A stretch of 64,000 bases of DNA. Source: Chrysophaeum taylorii. Its lineage: Eukaryota > Sar > Pelagophyceae > Pelagomonadales > Pelagomonadaceae. Position numbers and translations under genes: made by a program. Within the stretch, counting starts at the first letter, position 1; each line of letters opens with the position of its first letter. A model generated the notes under the pieces. The model made no database searches. It saw only the letters and a program-made list of their open reading frames with translations, and was not told the DNA's origin. Below, piece by piece: positions 20,390 through 30,739 of the stretch. The stretch spans positions 62,001 through 126,000 of the forward strand of contig JAQMWT010000370.1 in assembly GCA_029834535.1 (NCBI GenBank), in the 5' to 3' direction.

Positions 20390-20960
20390 CCGAACTCTCG
20401 CTCAAGACCGTGTGGATTTGTCCACCAACGCAGGAGATTGATTACACTGACAGGTAGATCTCCATTAAACTTTGACGCTGGTGGACGCTCCCTGATAATG
20501 CTCCTTCCCTTTCGCAGGAGAACCGTAGGCCCACCACAACAGCCTTTCTGGCTGCTTTAGATCATAACGGAAAAGCAAGCTGTATGGTCTCTTCTTCGAC
20601 TCATGAATCGGAGCTCATAGCTCTCGGCTGCTGCTGACGAAGCAGTTTGGTTTAGGAAACAAAACTGGACCTCTCCTCTGAGGTCAACCCAACTTAACCA
20701 TGAGTCGCCTATGACGCTGACGATACGTAACCGAATTCATGTGATAACGGTGCAGCAGTACATGCTTCCTATGAACCAATATGACATGACCTCAAGTTGT
20801 TACCATCTACCACGGGTAGATTCATATAACAACGCGGCTCTTTTTTTTTTCGATCAACGATGATCCCGTCGCTCGCTCTCCTCTCCTCGAGATGGTAGGC
20901 AAAGATCATCTTGGAGTAGTCCAGAGAGTCTTTATGTTTAACTACCTGCCCATCGACGGA
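20390..20960 (+). mobile_element. Ty1/copia retrotransposon fossil (RNase H end)
   Basis: The + strand shows the copia RNase H signature: a VSSSTHESELIAL block equivalent to the family's SSxEAEYxAL, followed by DEAVWFRK, then a DNGAAVHAS-like match to the CDNQAAI motif. The fragment is clearly broken, covers only the 3' part of pol, and shows no paired LTRs, so it is old. Confidence 0.7.
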
Positions 20961-22178
20961 GTCTTTTGGTGTGCCAGGCGCTCGGTCTCTTACGGAAAGT
21001 CGTCACGAGCACCGCGCGCACATGGTGAGAAAAAGATAGCGACTTCAGACGGGTCTTGAATTCTATTTTCCTCAGACGAAATATAGGAATAATAGAAGTG
21101 GCCGATTGTAGATGGGATTGCGAAAGAAAGTAATACCTGGCGTCGTCACAAAGTTGGAGAATCGAGAATGGAAGGAATATGACTCCGTAGATCAATTTCG
21201 GGTGCTTTGACGCGAAAAGGGCTAGCGTGTCACTAACTAACTACAGTAGGAATTATTTGCAGTATATGTCTGAGGGCGCAATTCTCCCTCTTCGGTGTCG
21301 AACAACTGTTCAGAAGAAAGTCAACAAAAAAAGTGCATCGACTTCAATCAAAAAGCCGAGCAATTTTTGGACAGTGATTCTGAATGATGTAGATGCATTA
21401 TTGGTCAGTCATCTTTTCGCCATCAGAGTAGCTTCTCGAATATTCGCACATCCACATCTTCTATTTGGTTTTACAGACGTGATCCTTGTGCTTGAACATC
21501 GCGTCAGGCGCAGGAGGATTCTCAAGTTGAAGTTGCGAAGTCCGAGTACCTACTTGATGCGTCGTATCATCCATCCTGCGCGCTCGATAGTTAGTATTTT
21601 GGCCTGATTATTCCTCGGGCGAAACTTTTACTGCGTGGACTTTGATGTCATGCATGATACAGCTGTCAATAGGCGTTACAACAGTCGATAGAGCATCGTC
21701 TGGCGTCATTGCAGGCATACATGGTGGTACCGATACTGATGAATTTGCAATCATATGGATCTGGAATGTGATGCATTCACGCTTGAACCTGATCCATGAC
21801 CTTGTAGAATTAATTGCACACGACGAGTCTTTGCATCCTCCCACAACAACAGATGGAGGTTATGTAGATGATGCGGGTGCTGCGTGATATATCTCTAGTT
21901 GAAACAAGCACGAAGCGTCGATGAATAATAAAGGTGAGCACGCTATTATACATCTTGACCTTTATTACTGAGCTTTGCCATTACGATTGTGTCATTATGA
22001 CAGTGTCATTCATTTCTCTTCCAATTTTTTTAGTATCGAGCGATATTTTTTTGTTTGGAGATTGAGAACCGTGTGTATGCATCAAAAGACAACAGAAAGA
22101 TAACTTGGATGGATCCAATTTACGCTGGCGCTTTGTAGACACCCGAGTAGACATTCTTGTCCTTCAAGCGGCGGTAAT

Positions 22179-22685
22179 TCAAAAGCACAAAAAAAAGTAG
22201 CACGTACGCGTGCTGCGAAGAAGTAACAGATCATGTAGGTATGACTTTATCTCGTGAGTTCCCTGATCTGCAGGAACATGACTGAATAAACCATGGTGGG
22301 CATGAAGGCAAGTAGCACAGACATTAATAATATTTTGTCCTGCAACGATGCTGTCCCTATTTCGGGTCAGATAATTGCAGGTGGTTGCTCTTGTCTTCGC
22401 ACGTATATAAGAAGAAGCGCGCGTTTGTTTGCTGTGCCCGCGAAGTATTGTTATTGCGTTCCAGGCTACGAGATTATTGAGGGGACCCATGCAATCGGAA
22501 TGAGTCGTGAGGACCACGACGAGAGCGTTGGACGAAGACGCAGCATGCTTCTGGACACACATGGTGTAAAGGCTGCTTAAAAACATCAGATTATAAGGAA
22601 TAGAGAATTGCCTCGCTTCATCATCATCGAATGCAGAGTTTACCTGAGTTTGACATAAGCTTTTTTTGTTCGACTTGTCGAGCAA
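22179..22685 (-). CDS. Unassigned open frame in AT-richer valley
   Basis: 168 codons without a recognisable domain, in a region of mixed composition and mobile-element debris. Its codon texture is unlike the confident genes. It may be a chance frame. Confidence 0.15.
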   Translation of the reverse strand: MLDKSNKKSLCQTQVNSAFDDDEARQFSIPYNLMFLSSLYTMCVQKHAASSSNALVVVLTTHSDCMGPLNNLVAWNAITILRGHSKQTRASSYIRAKTRATTCNYLTRNRDSIVAGQNIINVCATCLHAHHGLFSHVPADQGTHEIKSYLHDLLLLRSTRTCYFFLCF

Positions 22686-23928
22686 CCCCTAGAGACAACA
22701 ACTTGTTGTGTCTTTCGTTGACTTTCTTGCAGGACGGTGCCGAGCTTTTTTTACAGGATTCAAGCTTCAATTCGGCGATTCCGAGATCTGGTCGAACACT
22801 GGAATCGTGTTTCGAGTGCACTACAGATTTCCTGCCACGACGCGGCCGAGCACCTTGGGTATCTTCGGGGAGGTGTCTTCAAGCAGAGTTTTGTTCCTCG
22901 AAAAGGGAGAGTGACAGCTCGTCACAGTGCTGCATCGGGAGGTTCGCAGCGTCCCGAGGTCTAGGTGGGCAGATCGAGTGTCCTCGACGCTAGCCATACA
23001 TATACCGACGATCTACGTCGCCGCTGTCGATTGTTCGCTCGTATCGCGTATCCCGCGGCGGGCGGCGACACACTCCACGCGGAAGTAAGTAAGTTGCCAA
23101 CGAGGCCACCTTTAAATAAGCCTTCAACCAAGGCACGGCACGCGTATCAAAGGGCGAGAAAAAGATGATTGAAAGGACGACCGACCAAGGGAGTGCTGAC
23201 GAGTCGGACAATGGCTTCGTGTCGACCGACGCCCCCGTCGACGTGCATTTTCTTGAAGCGCCGCTGTTGATAATTCATGGCCGGCGCTCACAGCGATGAT
23301 GGCTCGTTCGGATCTCGCAAGCACCGCAAGATAAGTGGCCGCGAGGGGACAAGTTGCGTTCTAAATAAGCGAACAACGGTGGTAGCTAATAACTGTGGTG
23401 CATAATCTTTCTGGTCGTCCGTCCGAAAAAAACATGGTTGTATTTTCTGCCTTAGAAAAGGTGACCTTTCGCTTCTCGCGGCGTGATCATCAGCTCGAGG
23501 TTCTTCGAGCAAAATAATGTCTCCCATTTCCGCTGAGCTAGAACACAAATCTCTACTGCAGTCGGAACGCAGGGGGAACTGCCGACGCGACCTTCAGCCG
23601 CCGCCGCCTGAAAATGGCAGCATCGAAGAAGAAGAAGCGTCGTGAGCGTAGCATTGAAACGTGGGTCCGTTCATTTTGTCAAAGCTTTCTTTCGACAGTA
23701 GCCAAGTTAGGTTAATAACTCCCCATTAATTAAAATTAAATTGCTCCACAAAGTATACAATTGCGCGTCTCCAGTGCTACCGCTTCGATCGACTCAAAAA
23801 ACCGACGTTGAGCAAGGTAATAATAATGTCCTAGGTAGGTCATTTCGTTCTGTACATGAGGAGAAACCTCGCCTCATCAAGCTCACTTTACTTCCAAAAA
23901 TTGGGTATGGCAAATGTGTGTGTCCACA

Positions 23929-23959
23929 CCGACCGACCGACCGACCGACCGACCGACCG
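23929..23959. repeat. (GACC)n microsatellite
   Basis: Seven to eight tandem gacc units. Confidence 0.9.
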
Positions 23960-24150
23960 CCCTTGGCAGGAGTCGAATTAATCCGAGATACTACTGTTCG
24001 TTGCCAAGACTCGGCAACCTAGGATGGTGCCGACCAGGCTCTCCGACTTAGAATTCGATGACGGTTGTCAGATCGTTGATCGTTGTTGTCGTGGACGTTC
24101 TAATGTACTCTGTAAGATTGATTGACTCTGAGGATTCTTTGACTCTCGTC

Positions 24151-24178
24151 TGAAGAAGAAGAAGAAGAAGAAGAAGAC
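24151..24178. repeat. (GAA)n microsatellite
   Basis: About nine tandem gaa units in non-coding DNA. Confidence 0.9.
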
Positions 24179-24670
24179 GAAGGCATTCGGCTCCTCATTC
24201 GAAGCGCTTTCTCCTCCTCGTATTAAAAAAAGAAACCTGCGTCTCTGCTTTTCGAGCCAAGGGAACTCACTAACTGATCCTCGCCATGCGCCTCCACGGT
24301 GCGGAATCGTGGTTGTGTCAAATAGAAGTTGTGTTCACGATGCTTTCTTTCACGCGCAAAAGTGCTCGCAGCTTCAGTTCAGCTTGGAGACTGCCGATAC
24401 CTTCATCTCTCCGCATGCTATAGAACCGCCTCTCTCTCGGAATACAAGATGCGATTTTCCTTGGAGGATAACAAGAAAGTTTCGCACCTCTCTCTATCTT
24501 TAATATGACGGTGGATGTCGTCGCCGCCGCAGGCGCCACCACTCGAATAATAATGATGGTGGCAGCAAAATAATTTGGCGACCTGGAGAGGAGGAGGAGG
24601 AGGACAGACTGATGATAAAAAAGCTTGTTGTTGTTGTTATCGGATATGGATATTGATATTATGAATGATC

Positions 24671-27600
24671 TCAGTCCATCGAGAAGCCTTGGTGGTCGGA
24701 GAGGGTGAAGGTGGTGAGGACGAAGTTGAGCGCCTTGACGAGGTCTTGTTCGTTGGCGTAGAGGGGGAGGTCGATGCGGTTGAAGCAGGTGTGGCTCCGC
24801 GGGTATATCGCTTGGGCGAGGGGGACGGAGGTGAGCGTAAAGTTCCGCGTGACGCCGTCGCGACCCATGAGGTTCTGGAAGCCGCCAATCGGTACCCGGG
24901 ACGAGCCGGTCGCCCACTGTAGGAGCTGGGCGCGCTTCGCGTCGTCCCAGCCCTGGAGAGTGTGCCAGAACCATTCGACCACCCGGTGGTTCGCGTCGAG
25001 GTCGCCGCGATATGCGGTGTGCTGGCGCCACGCGTCTAGGTCGAGCTCTGGGACGCCGCAGAGCGCGAGCTCGAGCTCGCGGGCGCTGAGGAGCATCAAA
25101 AGCTCGGGACTGAGGACGCCGTAGAGGCCCCGGAGGAGGCAGGCGAGATTGTCCTTTGCAGAGTCGAGGACGCGCTCGCGAAATCTCAGGAACATAAATA
25201 GGTCGAGATTCTCTTTGGTCACGGGCGTCGCGGCTCCGTTTTCCACGAGATCGACGACCCGGTGGTGCTCCTGCTTCTGGCCAAGGAATTTGTCTATCGA
25301 AAACGAGAGGTCTAGCGATTCGATGTCGTCGATCTTGCTGAGTTGCGTCAGACTCTTGTAGAGCTCGTAGTCCAGGAGCTGAAGGTCGGAGAAGTCGACG
25401 GGTTCGCAACACGCGTGCTTCAGGAGAGTCACGCTCGGGTGGTTGGCGACGTGACATCCGTCCAGAAGCGCTTTTCCCAAGAACTTGCCCACAAATTCAA
25501 ATCTTCGCCTGCGGTCCGAGTCCGATTTGAACTTGAGGACGTTCGCCTCGTCGTCGCCGAGAACGTGTTCGCCGAGGAACACCCCGAACGACTCGTCCTC
25601 GACCATTTCTGTGCTCACGAGTAAGAAGAATTCGCGGAGGAGACCGCCCGCGTCTAGACCTTGCTCGCCCGAGAAGCTCACGAATATCGGGAGCCGCCAT
25701 TTTGAAGCCTCGAGATCTTCCAACTGTCGCAGCGCGTCCTCCAGCGCGTGGTCGCGACGCAACTTTACGTTGACGCGTCCGTGCGTGTAGTCGCGCCGCA
25801 GACTCTCGCACCCTTTTCTAAACGCCTCGAGCCGGGTTTCGAACGCGAGGCTCGCGGACTGCTCGAGGATGTCCCTCAGTTCTCTCGATTCTGACGACAC
25901 GTCGACGCCCGAGGCCGCGTCTACGAGCTCTAGAGTTCTTCCAAACTTGCGCACGTAGTTCGTGTTGCGCAAATTCCGTTGGGATCCGCGCGTCCAATAG
26001 ACGCGTCCGTCGCTTCCTTCTCCAAAAACGAACCGCCGCACGCGGTGTCGGATCGCGTAGCTCTCCGTGTTCCCGCGCTGCGCGTGCAACAGCATGCGCG
26101 CCTCGGTGCTCAGCTCCAGCGACAGCCGCTGCTCCCCTCTCAGATTAGAAGACAGCCTCCTGTTCGGATCAGACCAAGTATTGTTCTCCTCCTGTCCACC
26201 ACCACCACCAGCAGTAGCAGCAGCACCAGCGTTCCGAGCAAGATCGGTATTGTCCTGTTGTCCAGCAGCACCACCAGCACCAGCAGCAGCAGCAGCAGCG
26301 TTCCGAGGAGGATCATCAGAAACCAGCCTCCTGCCCTGTTGTCCAGCACCACCACCACCACCACCACCAGCAGCAGCGTTCCGAGGAGGATCAGAAACCA
26401 GCCTCCTGTCCGCAGCTCCCCGAGCGTTCCGAGCGTTGTTCCGACCGCTCCGAGCGGGATCAGAATAGAGCCTTCGGTCCGGCCTCGGATCAGACAGCAT
26501 CCGATCCTCCGCCTCGACCCAATCGGTTGCTAAGTTTTCGTCTCGTTGTTGTTGCGAGGCCTGGGCCTCGTCGTCGTCGCCGTCCAACAGCCGCGGCACC
26601 TTCTTTCCTCGCTTGCGCTTGCACGCGACGAAGACGACCACCCCGGCGATCAAGACGGCTACGACCGCCGCGACAGCCCCGACGATCACGCCCACATCCA
26701 CCCCCCCCGAAGACGAAGACGACGACGACGACGACAAAGAAGAACCTCCGCCGCTCGCGGCCGTCGGCCCAGGGGTCGGCGAGGCGCCGAGCAAGGCGAG
26801 CGACGCTGCGACCTCGACGGTAGCCGACGCCAGCGACGTCGTCTCTCCCAGCGCCGTATCCAGCGAGCCGTCGGCGACGGCCGTGTTGAGCGCCGTGTCG
26901 AACGCGTCCACGCTCGTGGCGACAGCCTCAAAGTCGACGCGCGTCGACCCTTCCTGTAAGAGTCGCCTCCTCCCGGCGTAGTCGCTCGCAGACACCGAGG
27001 TGACGCTGAAGTCCGCGTCGACCGCCGCCTCGACCGCGCCCGCGAACTCGTCCTGGGCGTCCTCGTCAAACACCGACGCGCCCACGCCAGACAGCACGAC
27101 GGCGCGCGTCACCGCCTCGCTCGTCGGCCGACGGCTAGGCGCCGCGTTCGGTTGCTGTCCGAACGCCGACGGCCGAATGGTCGGTCGAATGGTCGGCCGT
27201 ATGGTCGGTCGAATCGTCGGATCGGCGCTGGGTTGAGGCCCAGACACGGGGGTCCGCGTGGGGGCCGGCAACGTCGGCACGGGCGCTGCCGTAGGTTTGG
27301 GGCTGGGTGCGGCCGTTGGCTTCGGCGTCGGGTCAGAGGAAGGCCTCGGAGATGGCGACGGCGTCGGTCTTCGAGACGGCGACGGAGTCGTCGGCCTGCG
27401 AGACGGCGACGGAGTCGTCGGCTCGGCACTGGGTTGGGGACCGACCACGGGGCTCCGCGTTGGCGCGGGCAGCGTCGGCTTGGCCGATGGCGAGAGCGAG
27501 GGCGATCGCGTCGGTTTTCGAGACGGCGTTCGAGTCGGCTCGGGAATTGGTGCTGGAGTCGGCACAATTGTTGGTCTTCGCGTCGGTTTCGGGCTCGGCT

Positions 27601-28768
27601 TGGGGGTAGGCTGTGGTGTGGGCTCGGGGCTGGGCTTTGGGGTGGGCTCTGGGGTGGGCTCTGGTGTTGGCTTCGGGCTGGGCTGAGGAGTGGGCTCTGG
27701 GGTGGGCTCTGGTGTTGGCTTCGGGCTGGGCTGAGGAGTGGGCTGAGGAGTGGGCTTCGGGCTTGGCCCTGGAGTTGGCTTGGGGCTTGGCCCTGACCTC
27801 GGCTTGGGGGTAGGCACTGGCATAGGCTCAGGGCTTGGCCCTGGCATCGGCTTTGGGGTAGGCTCTGGCGTCGGCTCGGGGCTCGGCTCTGGTGTCGGCT
27901 TTGGGGTAGGCTCTGGCGTCGGTTCGGGGCTAGGCTCTCGTGTCGGCTTTGGGGTAGGCTCTGGCGTCGGCTCGGGGCTCGGCTCTCGTGTCGGCTTTGG
28001 GGTAGGCTCTGGCGTCGGCTCGGGGCTCGGCTCTCGTGTCGGCTTAGGGCTGGGTTCTGGTGTTGGCTCGTAGCTGGGGCCTGGCGTCGGCTTGGGGCTG
28101 GGGCCTGGCGTCGGCTTGGGGCTCGGCTCAGGGCTCGGCTCTGGTGTTGGCTCTGCTGTGGGCTTCGGGCTGGGCTCCGGCGTTGGCTCAGGGCTGGGCT
28201 CTGGCGTTGGCTCTGGTGTCGGCTCAGGGCTGGGCTCTGGTGTTGGCTCCGGTGTCGGCTCTGGTGTTGGCTCAGGGCTGGGCTCTGGTGTCGGCTCTGG
28301 CGTCGGCTCTGACGTCTCTTCATAATAATAGTCATCTGCATCATCTTCCACGTCGTCATCTTGTACATCGTCATCATCCTCATCATCCTCATCGTCCTCA
28401 TCATCATCGTCCTCATCCTCATCGTCATTTTTCTCATCGTCCTCATCGTCATCATCCTCGTCATCTTCATCATCCTCATCGTCATCGTCCTCATCATCCT
28501 TGTCATCCTCATCGTCTCGGTCATCTTTGAATAAATCATCGTCATAATAATGATAAGAGTGTTCGACGAGGTGTCGCTTGGGTTGAAGGCGTCGGTCGAG
28601 TTCGCGGTCGGGGCTAAGGGCCTCGAGGCGTCGCGTCGCCTCGTCGAGTGCGGATCGCGCCTCTACGAGAGCGCGGCGCATGGCGTTGAAGGTCGCCCGA
28701 ACCGTTTCTTGCGTCTCGACGCGACCGGCGTTGGCCGCGGCCGCGGCCACGGCAACAAAGATCAACAT
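24671..28768 (-). CDS. Single-pass membrane HECT E3 ligase with Pro-Thr ectodomain
   Basis: A 1365-residue single-exon protein from the ATG at 28768, which gives a clean signal peptide ([15 protein letters not shown]). Then come an acidic Asp/Glu tract (about residues 70-150), about 350 residues of P-T-P-E-P-S repeats, TIRP repeats, and a folded segment (about 545-650) with the RRRLLQ motif common in algal and oomycete surface proteins. A membrane segment follows at about 690-713 ([20 protein letters not shown]) closed by a CKRKRGKK stop-transfer. The inner side has a linker and a HECT domain at about 1000-1365: [33 protein letters not shown], and [15 protein letters not shown] with the catalytic Cys at 1328, ending in the typical hydrophobic tail. 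This predicts a receptor-like ubiquitin ligase: mucin-like outside, HECT inside. Ligand and substrates are unknown. A dispersed repeat ends about 80 bp upstream of the ATG. Confidence 0.87.
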   Translation of the reverse strand: MLIFVAVAAAAANAGRVETQETVRATFNAMRRALVEARSALDEATRRLEALSPDRELDRRLQPKRHLVEHSYHYYDDDLFKDDRDDEDDKDDEDDDDEDDEDDEDDDDEDDEKNDDEDEDDDDEDDEDDEDDDDVQDDDVEDDADDYYYEETSEPTPEPTPEPSPEPTPEPTPEPTPEPSPEPTPEPTPEPSPEPTPEPSPKPTAEPTPEPSPEPSPKPTPGPSPKPTPGPSYEPTPEPSPKPTREPSPEPTPEPTPKPTREPSPEPTPEPTPKPTREPSPEPTPEPTPKPTPEPSPEPTPEPTPKPMPGPSPEPMPVPTPKPRSGPSPKPTPGPSPKPTPQPTPQPSPKPTPEPTPEPTPQPSPKPTPEPTPEPTPKPSPEPTPQPTPKPSPKPTRRPTIVPTPAPIPEPTRTPSRKPTRSPSLSPSAKPTLPAPTRSPVVGPQPSAEPTTPSPSRRPTTPSPSRRPTPSPSPRPSSDPTPKPTAAPSPKPTAAPVPTLPAPTRTPVSGPQPSADPTIRPTIRPTIRPTIRPSAFGQQPNAAPSRRPTSEAVTRAVVLSGVGASVFDEDAQDEFAGAVEAAVDADFSVTSVSASDYAGRRRLLQEGSTRVDFEAVATSVDAFDTALNTAVADGSLDTALGETTSLASATVEVAASLALLGASPTPGPTAASGGGSSLSSSSSSSSSGGVDVGVIVGAVAAVVAVLIAGVVVFVACKRKRGKKVPRLLDGDDDEAQASQQQRDENLATDWVEAEDRMLSDPRPDRRLYSDPARSGRNNARNARGAADRRLVSDPPRNAAAGGGGGGGAGQQGRRLVSDDPPRNAAAAAAGAGGAAGQQDNTDLARNAGAAATAGGGGGQEENNTWSDPNRRLSSNLRGEQRLSLELSTEARMLLHAQRGNTESYAIRHRVRRFVFGEGSDGRVYWTRGSQRNLRNTNYVRKFGRTLELVDAASGVDVSSESRELRDILEQSASLAFETRLEAFRKGCESLRRDYTHGRVNVKLRRDHALEDALRQLEDLEASKWRLPIFVSFSGEQGLDAGGLLREFFLLVSTEMVEDESFGVFLGEHVLGDDEANVLKFKSDSDRRRRFEFVGKFLGKALLDGCHVANHPSVTLLKHACCEPVDFSDLQLLDYELYKSLTQLSKIDDIESLDLSFSIDKFLGQKQEHHRVVDLVENGAATPVTKENLDLFMFLRFRERVLDSAKDNLACLLRGLYGVLSPELLMLLSARELELALCGVPELDLDAWRQHTAYRGDLDANHRVVEWFWHTLQGWDDAKRAQLLQWATGSSRVPIGGFQNLMGRDGVTRNFTLTSVPLAQAIYPRSHTCFNRIDLPLYANEQDLVKALNFVLTTFTLSDHQGFSMD
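26160..26410. repeat. CAG/CAC-type trinucleotide patches in HECT linker
   Basis: Interrupted cag, cac and caa triplets encode Ala, Gly and Val runs in the cytosolic linker, together with a three-times repeated [12 protein letters not shown]-type unit (about residues 790-870). Confidence 0.75.
27185..27232. repeat. 12-bp repeat encoding TIRP units
   Basis: Four tandem 12-bp units (ggtcggtcgaat type) encode [12 protein letters not shown] in the HECT ectodomain. Confidence 0.9.
27580..28315. repeat. Minisatellite encoding the P-T-P-E-P-S ectodomain
   Basis: About 730 bp built from 18-bp submultiples (ggctctggtgttggctcg and variants), locally organised as a 60-bp higher-order unit repeated three times near 27,850-28,040. 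It encodes an extended, probably O-glycosylated Pro/Thr/Ser/Glu stalk. Confidence 0.9.
28318..28545. repeat. TCATC-type tract encoding Asp/Glu run
   Basis: Imperfect catcatcctcatcgtc repeats encode a stretch of about 75 nearly pure Asp/Glu residues between signal peptide and stalk. Confidence 0.9.
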
Positions 28769-28848
28769 CGCCCCAGAAATTTTTTTCCTCAAAAATTCGG
28801 TCAAGAAAAGGGGGGGGGGAAGCTAGCGCTGTTTTCGCGACGGCATCC

Positions 28849-29095
28849 TAACTAACTAACTTCAGACCTCTCCCGAGCATGGGAGCCAGGCCGACAGGAG
28901 CCAGTCCGGAATCACGGGCCTGTAGACGAGGAGTGCCGAAAGGTCGGTCGGCGGAGAGTGACCATCAAGCTTGTCGCCATGCGACGAGGAGACCGCGATG
29001 TGACTGACAACCAACTCGTCGATAACCTTCCGTCTTCGCCCCCCGGCCATACCCCGTCCCACTGCGAACGTTCCGGCTGCCAACCGGCCCGCCCG
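28849..29095 (-). repeat. Dispersed repeat with (TTAG)n tail, copy 1
   Basis: On the minus strand this segment ends in ctggctcccatgctcgggag, gaggtctgaa and then (TTAG)3. Its last 60 bp match 49,240-49,316 (+), and its upstream part (about 28,930-29,095) matches 39,920-40,110 (+), where both encode a similar short frame (HIAVS, HGDK, HSPPT). A shared 3' end with a short tandem tail and different 5' extents suggests a non-LTR retroelement or SINE. It lies directly upstream of the second HECT gene. Confidence 0.7.
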
Positions 29096-29244
29096 GGAGG
29101 CGAATAGGTGCCAACCTACGCCGGGAGGGCGGATGCCCTCGCAAGGCTCAGGATCGACGGCATCCGATGGTGTCGTACCCCTCTCTTACGCCCTCTCCCG
29201 AAACGAGAATTGTCTCTGCGTGCCAACCATGACGATTAATTATA

Positions 29245-29766
29245 TTACTTAGGGAAGGCCGAAATGAAGACGTAGGTGGCGGCGAAGGAAAGGGCGACAG
29301 CTGCCATGGATCCAACAGAGCGGAAGAACGCCGAGTTGGACTCGGAGGTGTGGAGCTTGAGGTTGGTCCGCTCCCGCGATACGGACGTCTCGTTCGACGC
29401 CGTCGCCTGGTCTATCCTGTCGACTAAGCTCGCCTGCGCGCGCAGCTTGGCCTGCATCTCGAGGCTTGAGGCCTTGAGTTGGGCCGCGAGGCGCTCGAGC
29501 TCGTGCTGGAGATCGGGCTCGACTTGTCGCCGGTGCCGTGTTCCCCTTTCCGGCAGCGGTGCTTTCGGTGGCTCAACTTGTTGTTCCGGAACATTGACAG
29601 CCCGCAACAACCGCTCCTCGAAGGACGCGAGCTCGGGCGAGGGCTCGAGATTCTCCAAGGCTTTAGCGACGTGCCGCGCGAAGACGACGCGCCGCACCTC
29701 GTCCTCGAGGCTATCGAAGCTAGAGAGCAGCCTCTCGACCTCGACCTGTCGCGCAAACTCACTCAT
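29245..29766 (-). CDS. USE1: Use1-like SNARE, tail-anchored
   Basis: A 173-residue protein. The C-terminal half is a SNARE-type coiled coil (HELERLAAQLKASSLEMQAK through LVDRIDQATASNETSVSRER) followed by a single membrane segment at the very end (about residues 150-170, VGSMAAVALSFAATYVFISA) and only three residues beyond. This layout, the ELxxLAxxLKxxSL motif and the short N-terminal helical region match Use1/Slt1, the Q-SNARE for Golgi-to-ER retrograde fusion. The N-terminus (VERLLSSFDSLEDEVRR) fits the family's poorly conserved helical region. It is divergently paired with SRP9. The identification rests on pattern and size rather than strong conservation, so another tail-anchored SNARE is the alternative. 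Confidence 0.65.
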   Translation of the reverse strand: MSEFARQVEVERLLSSFDSLEDEVRRVVFARHVAKALENLEPSPELASFEERLLRAVNVPEQQVEPPKAPLPERGTRHRRQVEPDLQHELERLAAQLKASSLEMQAKLRAQASLVDRIDQATASNETSVSRERTNLKLHTSESNSAFFRSVGSMAAVALSFAATYVFISAFPK

Positions 29767-29815
29767 AAGGGTTTAAGTAAGTAGTCACTCATAAGGGTTT
29801 AGGGTTTAAGTTTGC
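29760..29815. promoter_or_regulatory. Bidirectional promoter with telobox-like repeats
   Basis: The 49 bp between the two ATGs contain taagggtttagggtttaag, i.e. two TTTAGGG units, the sequence of plant-type telomere repeats and of the promoter telobox (AAACCCTA). A 16-bp direct repeat, cactcataagggttta, occurs at 29760-29775 (overlapping the Use1 start codon) and 29786-29801. In plants teloboxes mark promoters of translation-related genes; a similar role here is inference. Confidence 0.6.
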
Positions 29816-30127
29816 ATGGCCTCGCGTCCGGCGAGCATCGACGAGTTCACCGAGAAGGCCAAGGAGCTTTTCGAGAGCGACCCCGCCAAAGTGCGCTTCG
29901 TCCTCAAGTACAAACACGGCGAGGGAACGATGACGCTGAGGACCACTAACGACGAGTTTTGGCTCATCTATCGGACCGACCAGGCTGCTGAACTCCGACG
30001 CCTCGAGGCCTTGCAGTTGTGGTTGATGGCAGCCATGTGTGCTGTCTCGCCCGAGAGCCTCGACGCCCCCGAGGAGGAAGACAAGGACCACCCGCGACGA
30101 CGGCGGGGCAAGAAGAGCAAGAAGTGA
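29816..30127 (+). CDS. SRP9: Signal recognition particle 9 kDa subunit
   Basis: A 103-residue protein. Residues 5-75 follow the SRP9 fold closely: SIDEFTEKAKELFESDPAKV, then RFVLKYKHGEGTMTLR (SRP9 has ARVVLKYRHSDG), then the strand WLIYRTDQAAELRRLEAL (SRP9 has CLVYKTDQAQDVKKIE). SRP9 pairs with SRP14 on the Alu domain of SRP RNA and slows elongation during targeting to the ER. The C-terminus is a lysine/arginine-rich extension (about 90-103) that could touch RNA. It shares a 49-bp promoter with the Use1-like gene, another secretory-pathway component. Confidence 0.9.
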   Translation: MASRPASIDEFTEKAKELFESDPAKVRFVLKYKHGEGTMTLRTTNDEFWLIYRTDQAAELRRLEALQLWLMAAMCAVSPESLDAPEEEDKDHPRRRRGKKSKK

Positions 30128-30739
30128 CCATACCGAGACGACGAGGAAGGTTAGCCGTTGGTCATATCTAACGTGCCCACGTTGGTGTGGTGTAGCATTC
30201 TAGGCTAAGCCACCGGAGGAGGACTTGTGTGTGTCGTATGGGGGGGGCGGGAGCCACCTCCCTGCACTTAAATAGCACAGGGTCGAACGGATGACTTCGC
30301 CCAAAATGCACGTACCGAGACGACGATCGATCCCGTCTTTACGAACTATACGCTTTGACTGGAAGTGGGATATCTACCCGCTCGTATACTGTGGTGATGC
30401 CCATTTCCTCTCGTCGAGAGGGCAGCAGCCGTCGTCGGTAGCGTAGTATCGTGCGGCGCTCGAAAGCTGCACCTCGTGGTCCGAAAGCCTGAGCCATCAT
30501 CCTTCGTCGGCCCTTTGGCGACAAGGTTGCAACCCGTGCCGGTGAGAGACGTGGCGTGGCTCGGGCGCGATGGAAAAAAAAGTTAGCAGTGCATCGGCCT
30601 CTTCTCGACGACGAAGTTTCCTTCCTCCCCGCGCACGAGGTGTGAGACTCGTGCGCCGCGTGCCATGCCTTCTTCAAAAGAGTGAGACACCCTCATCCGC
30701 AGTGTTACACGTCTTTTTCGAGCGCGAATTCCTAACTTT

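Larger units (their letters stand above)
19982..24670. other. AT-richer valley, no intact gene recognised
   Basis: By eye this 4.7 kb stretch is less GC-rich than the gene islands. It holds a Ty1/copia fossil (20.4-20.95 kb), (GACC)n and (GAA)n microsatellites, and short frames without domains, the longest being 22179..22685 (-, 168 codons) and 22631..22993 (+). 22,740-22,960 looks weakly protein-like on + in more than one frame. The right end includes the 3' flank of the second HECT gene. Confidence 0.5.

Noticed and set aside
20140-24300. Possible organellar or bacterial insert because of lower GC
   Set aside because: No organellar or bacterial genes are recognisable, and a copia fossil shows it is nuclear spacer.
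27109-28545. 478-codon Arg/Ser/Gln repeat frame within the HECT gene
   Set aside because: A shifted reading of the Pro-Thr minisatellite; the main frame links signal peptide, stalk, membrane helix and HECT.
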